From the NCBI GenBank assembly GCA_009692275.1, contig SHZL01000045.1, positions 1 through 13,400 of the forward strand: DNA of 13,400 bases, written 5' to 3'. Origin of the DNA: Lysobacterales bacterium. GTDB lineage: Bacteria; Pseudomonadota; Gammaproteobacteria; Xanthomonadales; SZUA-36. Shown in pieces: positions 8,014 through 13,077 of the stretch (its first letter is position 1; every line of letters starts with the position of its first letter). The translations under genes were made by a program, and so were the position numbers. The notes beneath the pieces are model-generated. The model saw only the letters and a program-made list of their open reading frames with translations, was not told where the DNA came from and ran no database searches.

Positions 8014-8226
8014 ATGGCCAAAATCAAGATCAGTTCCAAAGTCGAGCAACGCGAATGGGAAGCCCTGCAGGCGATTGCCTCCGAGTCACAGCAGAGCATT
8101 GCCGGGCTCTTGTCCGAAGCCGTTGCTGACTATGTGCGCAAACGTCGGCTACGGCCGGCTGTGCTGTCTCACCTGGAAGATTCCATAAAGGAAAACGAGG
8201 AACTGGGACGCCGACTTGCCCAATGA
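8014..8226 (+). CDS. Ribbon-helix-helix (CopG-like) antitoxin, 70 aa
   Basis: A small basic protein with the pattern of a ribbon-helix-helix DNA-binding domain: a short N-terminal strand (KIKISSKV), helix A (EREWEAL-like, residues about 11-22) and helix B (SIAGLLSEAVADYVRKR, about 28-44). The C-terminal tail (about 45-70, HLEDSIKENEELGRRLA) is charged and probably helical, the part that usually wraps the toxin. It starts 9 bp after the methyltransferase stop, has no Shine-Dalgarno, and its TGA abuts the Doc gene. The partner of phage P1 Doc is Phd, a different fold, so this is a Doc toxin with an RHH antitoxin. The inhibitory (S/T)xxxE(G/N) motif of some Fic antitoxins is not exactly present. 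Confidence 0.75.
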   Translation: MAKIKISSKVEQREWEALQAIASESQQSIAGLLSEAVADYVRKRRLRPAVLSHLEDSIKENEELGRRLAQ

Positions 8227-8242
8227 GGTCCCCAATGAGGTT
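8219..8242 (+). repeat. 12-bp tandem duplication at the antitoxin/toxin junction
   Basis: CCCAATGAGGTC (8219-8230) is followed directly by CCCAATGAGGTT (8231-8242), 11 of 12 bases identical. The first unit holds the antitoxin stop TGA (8224-8226); the second lies immediately before the toxin ATG. Both units contain ATGAGG, a start codon plus Shine-Dalgarno-like GAGG, and both ATGs are out of frame with the toxin. Confidence 0.7.
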
Positions 8243-8614
8243 ATGCAGTTCCTGTCGCTGGATGAAGCCAGTGCGATTCACCAACGTCTGATCGACAAAT
8301 TTGGTGGAGTGCCGGGACTGCGGGACAAGGGCCTGTTGGAAAGCGCGCTGTTCCGCCCACAAACCGGCTACTACGAAGACCTCGTGCAGATGGCCGCAGC
8401 GTTGTTTGAATCGCTGATCATCAATCACCCGTTCGTGGACGGCAACAAGCGCATGGCCTTTTTTTCCTGCGATATTTTTCTGCGCCTCCATGGCTGGAAA
8501 CTCGAGGTGGGAGCAGATGCCGGCCACGCGTTCATTATCCGCTCGCTTGAGCAGAACGAGTGCGATTACGACCACCTAGTGCCCTGGATTCAGCAGCACC
8601 TCACAAAGCTGTAG
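8243..8614 (+). CDS. doc: Doc-type (Fic/DOC family) toxin, 123 aa
   Basis: Doc toxins phosphorylate elongation factor EF-Tu and stop translation. The Fic motif is HPFVDGNKRMAF (His62, Asp66, Asn68, Lys69, Arg70). The NKR, with Lys in place of the Gly of AMPylating Fic enzymes, is the Doc signature. MQFLSLDEASAIHQRLIDKFGG and the segment GLRDKGLLESALFRPQTG are typical of the family. The length matches P1 Doc (about 126 aa). I prefer ATG 8243 because it gives the usual N-terminus. An in-frame TTG at 8216 with GGGA seven bases upstream would add nine residues (MPNEVPNEV) and overlap the antitoxin gene. GAGG at 8237-8240 is only 2 nt from ATG 8243. The preceding RHH gene is the likely antitoxin. 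Confidence 0.88.
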   Translation: MQFLSLDEASAIHQRLIDKFGGVPGLRDKGLLESALFRPQTGYYEDLVQMAAALFESLIINHPFVDGNKRMAFFSCDIFLRLHGWKLEVGADAGHAFIIRSLEQNECDYDHLVPWIQQHLTKL

Positions 8615-8646
8615 ATGGGGCTGGATCAGACAGTGCCGGGTGACCA

Positions 8647-9057
8647 TTAGCGCTTCAAACGGGCGGGGCGACTTCCCGCACATCCGCGCGTTTCCGCGGG
8701 AACGCACATTAAAGTAGATTCGAGGATAGCGAGGGTTGCCAGCCCGATTGGTTGGGCCTGATTCACATTGAGTGCAGAGATTACATTCTTCGGATCATTT
8801 CGGATCGCGGTCAGAAGGGCTGCAGCCGCACCACCTGGCGCGCGTGCACCTTGCTCCCAGTTTCTCAGGGTTTTGACACTGACATGCACCAGCGCAGCAA
8901 ACTGGGCCTGGCTTAGTTTCAGGCTCTGTCGAAGCCGGCGAACATCCAGGGCCTTCACAGTAAATACCCTGGACGGCGGCAGTTTGCCGCGAAGAATTTG
9001 CCCTGCTTCCTTTACTGACGTCAGCAGATCATCAAAAAGTTGCTCTTTCATGCTCAT
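8647..9057 (-). CDS. HigA2/NadS-like XRE-family antitoxin, 136 aa with repeat-encoded tail
   Basis: The antitoxin of a HigBA-type pair. Residues about 38-80 form a helix-turn-helix: VRRLRQSLKLSQAQFAALVHVSVKTLRNWEQG, with the WEQG ending typical of HigA2/NadS proteins. Residues 1-37 resemble the N-terminal toxin-binding extension of the V. cholerae HigA2 type. Homologues usually end soon after the LTAIRNDPKNVISALN segment (residue 97). Here the frame runs on for 39 residues, the last 29 or so (from about 108) being translated from a dispersed DNA repeat. Its ATG overlaps the toxin stop by 4 nt (ATGA, 9054-9057), implying translational coupling. It probably represses its own operon together with the toxin. 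Confidence 0.85.
   Translation of the reverse strand: MSMKEQLFDDLLTSVKEAGQILRGKLPPSRVFTVKALDVRRLRQSLKLSQAQFAALVHVSVKTLRNWEQGARAPGGAAAALLTAIRNDPKNVISALNVNQAQPIGLATLAILESTLMCVPAETRGCAGSRPARLKR
8651..8735. repeat. Dispersed repeat, copy A (inside the end of higA)
   Basis: The core at 8689-8733 matches copy B at 42 of 45 positions and copy C at 39 of 45. It starts with CGTTTCCGCGGGAACG (one mismatch from a perfect palindrome), then the conserved ATTAAAGTAGATTCGAGG and ATAGCGAG. The left shoulder CGCTTCAAACGGG (8651-8663) matches the shoulder of copy B at 11 of 13 bases, but in copy A a 25-base segment (8664-8688) separates shoulder and palindrome where copy B has a single base. The orientation is the same as copies B and C. 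Confidence 0.85.
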
Positions 9058-9377
9058 ATACTCCGGAATTCGTTTCTAACCAACTCTCCCAGCAGACTGA
9101 TCTGCTCCCGGGTTAAATCCTCCGAGGCTGCCTTCGCATAAGCGAGCATCATAAAAATCTGATCGCTTTCCTTAAGCCAATAGTAAATCACCCGGATACC
9201 GCTCCGTTTCCCTTTACCGGCTATTTTCCAGCGCAGTTTCCTGCAACCTCCGCTTCCCGGGATTACGTTTCCACGACCTGGTGACTCCGCTAGCAAGTCC
9301 TGCAACTGTCGATAGCTGTCATCAGAAATCAGGTTCTTCATCTGGCGGGTAAAAACAGACGTCTCGATAAAAATCAC
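9054..9377 (-). CDS. HigB2-like RelE/ParE-superfamily toxin, 107 aa
   Basis: A ribosome-dependent mRNA interferase-type toxin, judged by its resemblance to V. cholerae HigB2. Matching features are the N-terminal FIETSVFTRQ, the glycine-rich GNVIPGSGGCRKLRWKIAGKGKRSGIRVIYYW core (residues 37-67, basic residues K47, R49, K51, K55, K57, R58) and the IFMMLAYAKAASEDLTREQISLL end. The start is GTG at 9377 with no Shine-Dalgarno; the promoter candidate lies so close that the mRNA may be leaderless. The toxin gene comes before the antitoxin gene, as in HigBA systems, and overlaps it by 4 nt. A spurious longer start is unlikely because the N-terminus already aligns with the family. Confidence 0.87.
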   Translation of the reverse strand: MIFIETSVFTRQMKNLISDDSYRQLQDLLAESPGRGNVIPGSGGCRKLRWKIAGKGKRSGIRVIYYWLKESDQIFMMLAYAKAASEDLTREQISLLGELVRNEFRSI

Positions 9378-9381
9378 GTCA

Positions 9382-9411
9382 ATGCTACCCCAATGGGGTA
9401 TAGGTATTCAA
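9382..9411 (-). promoter_or_regulatory. Probable higBA promoter with palindromic operator
   Basis: Read on the minus strand, TTGAAT (9406-9411) and TAGCAT (9382-9387) are separated by 18 bp; each matches four of six consensus bases. The spacer and -10 contain TACCCC-AAT-GGGGTA (9386-9400), a 6-bp-arm inverted repeat that ends 8 bp before the GTG start at 9377. This is the expected place for HigA autorepression. Transcription would start about at the GTG. Confidence 0.4.
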
Positions 9412-9841
9412 TAGCGGCATTTTGGTGAACATTCATGCCAAGCCTGCCTGCTATGAGGCTTGGCTTGAATAGGCAAAACACCCTTAATCCTGTAGGGAAA
9501 GATGGGCGCCAGATATGTAATAAGGAAATGTATCCGGCCCTTTTTAGTTGACCATTCTTCGAAGCCCCCCTCCCGTGTTGTTGACTGTTGCTTCACACCA
9601 AGTCAGGCGCGCGTTCTTCGCGCACGCAGAAACTATCAGCAAGCCAAGGCTCAGAAATATCAGCGGCGAAGCAAAGCCGACAAACTGACAGTCCGCCCGC
9701 CTCCTTCACCGGACTGCTGATGTAGCCGCGCCTCGTGCCGCACTCTCACTGTGAAGCCCAGGCGGAATTCCGAGGTTGAATTTGCCTGAGAATCCCGGAC
9801 TTCTTTCCGTAGCACTGCAGGAGATTGTCCATAAAAATCGA
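9412..9841. other. 430-bp stretch without a supported gene between higB and the Fic gene
   Basis: It holds the 9431-9470 inverted repeat and smaller hairpins: GCGCG-TTCTT-CGCGC near 9610, and CAGTCCG/CGGACTG (9689-9695 and 9710-9716). Open frames exist on both strands (9502-9720 plus, 9408-9596 minus), but their translations are not recognisable and have no ribosome-binding sites, so I do not call them. The base composition looks less G+C-rich than the core genes. It may be decayed sequence. Confidence 0.5.
9431..9470. repeat. Large inverted repeat upstream of higB (15-bp arms)
   Basis: ATTCA-T-GCCAAGCCT (9431-9445) pairs with AGGCTTGGC-T-TGAAT (9456-9470), 14 of 15 pairs matching around a 10-nt loop. 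No T-tract flanks it on either side. It lies downstream of the Fic gene and just upstream of the higBA promoter. It could insulate higBA from Fic transcripts, or be a recombination or mobile-element remnant. Confidence 0.6.
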
Positions 9842-9905
9842 TGCTTCCAACGGGACGTTCCCGCGGGAACGCACTTTAAAGTAGTTTCGAGGATAGCGAG
9901 AATTT
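9842..9905. repeat. Dispersed repeat, copy B (overlaps the end of the Fic gene)
   Basis: This copy matches copy C (11459-11522) at 53 of 64 positions without gaps. Its core palindrome CGTTCCCGCGGGAACG (9856-9871) is perfect, followed by CACTTTAAAGTAG and TTCGAGGATAGCGAG. Read on the minus strand it supplies the last residues and the TAA stop (in CTTTAAAG) of the Fic protein gene. Confidence 0.88.
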
Positions 9906-11309
9906 CTCGCGACCTGATTTACTCCAGACTTCCTTCCATGCCTGATACTCGAAAGGCCGTATCGCGTAACGCGCGATATTGCCCTCGTGCAAGCTCATCA
10001 ATTCCGTCTCGGTCACTTCGATAAACCGGTGCCGGTCAATGGCATCGACGTTTGCATCAGTAAACTGCTTGATGGACTGCCCGGCTTTGCGCTTATCCAT
10101 ACATTCGCGGATGACGGCTTGGATCAGCGCAGCAACTGGCTGGCGATAGCGCAGGCGGAAGGAGTCGGGTTCACCCATGGACTGCCGGATGGCAGAATAG
10201 CGCGCCGCGGATCGCTGGTAGGCCCAGATAAACACATCCCGCAACAGCTCCACGCGATTGAGTTCATAGACTCCCAAAATGCCATCAAAGTAGACCCGCT
10301 CCGGGACATCGACAAAAGACAAGGGGCAGAGGTTTTTCTGAATAAACGGTATGTTCGCCGCCAGGCGTGATACGCGTTTATTCACGTCTATGAAGGGTTG
10401 CAAGTAGGGCAGGTGAACCAGCGCAAAAAAGCTCTGCTCAAATGGGTCTGCAATGGCCGCGGCCGTGGCCAGCACTTGATGAAAACATTCCTCGATCAAT
10501 TGCGGAAAGGCCAGAGGATGAAAGACGGTGCCACCAATATCCACGATCGTCGCGCGCAGTCTTCCACCTGCTTGCGGGTCACCCAACAGGTTGTCAGCGA
10601 GCACCGCGTGCAGATTGAGTATGGTGTAATTGTTAAAGCCGATGACATCCGCCTGATCGACCAGCAGCTCTATGGCTGCTTTATGGTTCAGGATCATTTG
10701 CGCTTCCGTGGCGTCTTTGTTATCCGCTGATTCTCCCAACACCAATAGCTGTTCGGTTTCCAGCAGCGAGTAGGTGTTTCCTTCCAGGCGGCTGGAGTTC
10801 CAGGAAAGATCGATCAATAAGCGATTGAGGATTTGATTTGCATACGTTCCAGCCGGTCGTGTTTCCTGCTGTATCGTGCCCCATGCGGAGAGCTTTTGAC
10901 GGATGTCTTCTGGCAGGTACCAGGTTAGGTTGGGCCGGTAGCTGTCCAGGAATTCCCTCCGATAACCGGCCGGGTGGCGCGCTTCCAGCGGGCGTTGGAC
11001 AAGCTGTTTGATGGTCGCGCCTTCTGCGCTCACGGGAATGTAGCGTTCACCTGCAAGGCTTGATCCAACCTTGATGCGCTCAACGATTGTCTCAGTAACC
11101 ACCGGGCTGCTGTAGCGGGTTGCGCGTCCTTTGCCTGACCTTCTCAGGCGGCCCTGCCCGAGCAAATCGTTCAATCGGCGCAGCACCGTGCGGCGTGACA
11201 GTTTCTCTGGCATTGAGGCAATGATTTCGTCCATCATCGCGCCGTCCGGGAACTTGCTGATCAATTCCAGAAGTGCATCATATTCAGTTTTCGAAATTTG
11301 CTTGGGCAT
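9876..11309 (-). CDS. Winged-helix Fic-domain protein with atypical motif (QPFIDVNKR), 477 aa
   Basis: A large Fic-superfamily protein. Residues 1-68 look like a winged-helix DNA-binding domain (DEIIASMPEKLSRRTVLRRLNDLLGQGRLRRSGKGRATRY). SWNSSRLEGNTYS (169-181) fits the inhibitory (S/T)xxxE(G/N) motif of class II Fic proteins, with Ser172 and Glu176. The Fic core is at about 240-345; its active-site loop reads YLQPFIDVNKRVSR. The normal catalytic His of HPFxxGNGR is Gln304 and both Gly positions are replaced (Val309, Lys311), while Asp308, Asn310 and Arg312 stay. The usual AMPylation mechanism is therefore doubtful. A helical C-terminal region follows. The final residues (FSLSSKLL) and the stop come from repeat copy B. 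There is no Shine-Dalgarno. It may act as a DNA-binding regulator or have altered chemistry. Confidence 0.85.
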   Translation of the reverse strand: MPKQISKTEYDALLELISKFPDGAMMDEIIASMPEKLSRRTVLRRLNDLLGQGRLRRSGKGRATRYSSPVVTETIVERIKVGSSLAGERYIPVSAEGATIKQLVQRPLEARHPAGYRREFLDSYRPNLTWYLPEDIRQKLSAWGTIQQETRPAGTYANQILNRLLIDLSWNSSRLEGNTYSLLETEQLLVLGESADNKDATEAQMILNHKAAIELLVDQADVIGFNNYTILNLHAVLADNLLGDPQAGGRLRATIVDIGGTVFHPLAFPQLIEECFHQVLATAAAIADPFEQSFFALVHLPYLQPFIDVNKRVSRLAANIPFIQKNLCPLSFVDVPERVYFDGILGVYELNRVELLRDVFIWAYQRSAARYSAIRQSMGEPDSFRLRYRQPVAALIQAVIRECMDKRKAGQSIKQFTDANVDAIDRHRFIEVTETELMSLHEGNIARYAIRPFEYQAWKEVWSKSGREKFSLSSKLL

Positions 11310-11346
11310 AAGTTTATTATGGCACGATTCGAATTATCAAGCCATA
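11310..11346 (-). promoter_or_regulatory. A+T-rich promoter-like region of the Fic gene with inverted repeats
   Basis: On the minus strand TTGATA (11335-11340, five of six -35 bases) precedes an A+T-rich CATAATAAA stretch close to the ATG; the -10 and its spacing are ambiguous. TATGGC (11318-11323) and GCCATA (11341-11346) form an inverted repeat flanking the 8-bp palindrome ATTCGAAT (11327-11334). This could be an operator for the protein's own winged helix. Support is positional only. Confidence 0.3.
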
Positions 11347-11458
11347 TAAATCTTTTAGTGGCGGGATAGCAGCCAAATTGGCGACTAAACATCCCTTTAT
11401 GGCGCGAAATGTCGTGTGTCTGGGAAGTATTGTCGAGAAGTATTTAGCTAAGAGTCAA

Positions 11459-11522
11459 CGCTTCCCATGGGACGTTCCCGCAGGAACGCATATTAAAGTA
11501 GATTCTAAGATAGCGAAGATTT
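11459..11522. repeat. Dispersed repeat, copy C (just after the AraC-type gene)
   Basis: Its core hairpin is CGTTCC-CGCA-GGAACG (11473-11488), followed by CATATTAAAGTAGATTC and the AGATAGCGAA end. It matches copy B at 53 of 64 positions over the full length and copy A at 39 of 45 in the core. It starts 15 bp beyond the minus-strand stop (11538) of the AraC-family gene, so it too marks a gene 3' end. The rest of the gap between the Fic and AraC genes (11347-11458) shows nothing else I can support. Confidence 0.87.
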
Positions 11523-11537
11523 CCGGCAGGTTCAGGC

Positions 11538-12329
11538 TCAGCGACTTCGATGTTGGCTAGGCGACAAACCGAATGTGCGATGAAATGCAGCGGTGAAAGC
11601 GCTCGGGCTGTTGTAGCCCACTTCGTAGGCTGTGGTGGTGATGGAACGGCCGCTGCCCATCAATGAAAGGGCTTCCATCAGGCGCATTTGCTGGCGCCAG
11701 GCGGCGAAGCTCATGCCGGTTTCCTGCCGGAACAGGCGGGTAAACGTTCGCCGGCTGATGCAAGCAACTTCCGCCAGGTCATCCAGGCTGGAGTGATTGG
11801 CGGGGTCTTCAGTAATGATCTGGCATGCGCGGCACAATTTTTCATTGCGTGGCATACGGACGTGGTAAGGCGCCCTCGGCATCGACCAGATCTCGTTCAG
11901 TAATAAGCTGACAATCACGCGTTCGCGTTCGCTGATGCTTTTGCGAATATCAAAACTTACGATTTCAATGATCAGGGCCTGCAGGAAATCCGACACCTCG
12001 ATCAGGCGACAGTCGGCATATTCGGCTTTTCTCGCCGGTGCGTCGATATACAGGGTGCGCAAGGAAACGTTGCTGCGGCAAAAGACTTCGTGGGATACCC
12101 CGGCAGCCATCCACAATGCCCTCTGCGGCGGCACGGCATAGGTGCTGTGCCGGGTAACTACGGACATCACTCCCGACACGGCATAGAGTAACTGGGCCCG
12201 ATTGTGGCTGTGCTCCTGGTCAACATAGCCAGCAGGGTATTCGTCCTTAAGGCCAACAACGGGCCGGGACGTAAGCACATAGTCAACGCTTTGCTTGGGA
12301 TGAAAATTCGGATCAGTGCGCTGCTTCAT
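11538..12329 (-). CDS. AraC-family transcriptional regulator with N-terminal cupin, 263 aa
   Basis: A one-component regulator. Residues about 30-95 form a cupin-type sensing domain with HSHNRAQLLYAVSGVM (His40, His42) and GVSHEV (His80). Residues about 165-262 form the paired helix-turn-helix domain: SLDDLAEVACISRRTFTRLFRQETG, then ITTTAYEVGYNSPSAFTAAFHRTFGLSPSQHR, a textbook AraC signature. The start is ATG 12329 with a weak AGG upstream. It is divergent from a broken PaiB-like gene, which it may once have controlled. The ligand is unknown. Repeat copy C follows its stop. Confidence 0.93.
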   Translation of the reverse strand: MKQRTDPNFHPKQSVDYVLTSRPVVGLKDEYPAGYVDQEHSHNRAQLLYAVSGVMSVVTRHSTYAVPPQRALWMAAGVSHEVFCRSNVSLRTLYIDAPARKAEYADCRLIEVSDFLQALIIEIVSFDIRKSISERERVIVSLLLNEIWSMPRAPYHVRMPRNEKLCRACQIITEDPANHSSLDDLAEVACISRRTFTRLFRQETGMSFAAWRQQMRLMEALSLMGSGRSITTTAYEVGYNSPSAFTAAFHRTFGLSPSQHRSR

Positions 12330-12484
12330 TGGCCTGAACTCGACAATTCGATAAGAAATTCAAGCTCAGAGCATGCAATTTGCGCTCAATTGAGTCAATA
12401 GGCTCGGCCTGGAAATTGTTGCTATGCTAGCCAGCCGCCAAACGTGAACGAGCAGGAGCACGAGCACGAGCACGAGCGTCCACC
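12330..12484. promoter_or_regulatory. Divergent regulatory region between the AraC regulator and paiB remnant
   Basis: It contains a perfect 10-bp palindrome CTCAATTGAG (12385-12394) and two GCTCA direct repeats starting at 12364 and 12384, exactly 20 bp apart, a spacing compatible with AraC-type tandem half-sites. A TATGCT (12423-12428) could be a -10 toward the plus strand, without a good -35. The assignment as regulator sites is inference. Confidence 0.3.
12448..12477 (+). repeat. Hexanucleotide tandem repeat, five ACGAGC units
   Basis: Five consecutive 6-bp units: ACGAGC, AGGAGC, then three ACGAGC. The tract ends 7 bp before the ATG at 12485 and includes GAG triplets that could act as weak ribosome-binding sites. 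The copy number could vary by slippage and alter leader length. Confidence 0.8.
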
Positions 12485-13044
12485 ATGTCCCCGACCTTCA
12501 ATCGCGGGTCCAATTCTGATCTGCTGGATCTGATTAAAGCCTACCCGCTGCCCATGCTGCCCGATGTGGATGAAGAAGGCCGTCTGGTGCGCCTGGTCGG
12601 ACATATGTCTTTGGCCAACGAGCAGGTCGGGATACTGCGCGCCGATCCCGCGCGTGTTTTATGTTCCAGGGCCCCAATGGTTATGTATCACCCAGGCTGG
12701 TGCCCGATAAGACTTGGGCGCCCACCTGGAACTACATCCTGGTACGGGTGACTGCCACGGTGACCTTCCGGCCCGACCAGAACGACACGGCACTGCGGCG
12801 CCTGGTGGCGAAAATGGAAGCCGGTCGTGCCGATGCATGGTCTGTTGATGAAATGGGCGAACGCTACGCCAGGATCGCAGGACATATCACTGCATTTGAT
12901 GCGGATGTCACCTCGATCAAGGCGACGTTCAAGCTGGGCCAGGATGAGAAGCCCGCGATGTTTGAGGGCATGCTCGCGGGGCTGGAGCAGCCTGAACTGC
13001 TGCGCTGGATGCGCCGATTTGCGACGCCCAGGGCAGAATCCTGA
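12485..13044 (+). pseudogene. Frameshifted PaiB-like FMN-binding regulator
   Basis: Two overlapping frames together give one PaiB-type protein (split-barrel FMN-binding family, described as a negative regulator in Bacillus). The first frame, from ATG 12485, gives LLDLIKAYPL, LVGHMSLANEQ and ADPARV, and fails near 12658. The second frame continues from about 12659 with FMFQGPNGYVSPRLVPDKTWAPTWNYILVRV, the family's most conserved part, then MEAGRADAWSVDEMGERY and KATFKLGQDEKP to the TGA at 13042. Adding one base in the TTTT run at 12657-12660 restores RVFMFQGP. Between KAYPL and PMLPD the usual middle strand (about 15-20 residues) also seems missing, at a CTGCCC-ATG-CTGCCC direct repeat, suggesting a second lesion. 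The one-base loss could be a sequencing error in a homopolymer. Confidence 0.75.
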
Positions 13045-13077
13045 CGCCCCTCGCACGACCAGTTAGCTTCATTTTCG

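Noticed and set aside
8221..8291. The 22-codon frame from ATG 8223 as a real gene
   Set aside because: No conserved content can be judged at this length; it is better viewed as a possible decoy start over the toxin gene.
9502..9720. A 72-codon plus-strand frame in the spacer
   Set aside because: Basic, low-complexity translation with no recognisable family and no ribosome-binding site.
9776..10024. A plus-strand frame starting before repeat copy B
   Set aside because: It is made of the repeat plus the antisense of the Fic gene, so its length proves little; the possible peptide in the repeat is listed as a finding instead.
8651..11522. Integron attC sites or a CRISPR array as explanation for the repeats
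   Set aside because: No RYYYAAC/GTTRRRY core pairs were found at the copies and no integrase gene is present; the copies are over 1 kb apart, which excludes CRISPR.
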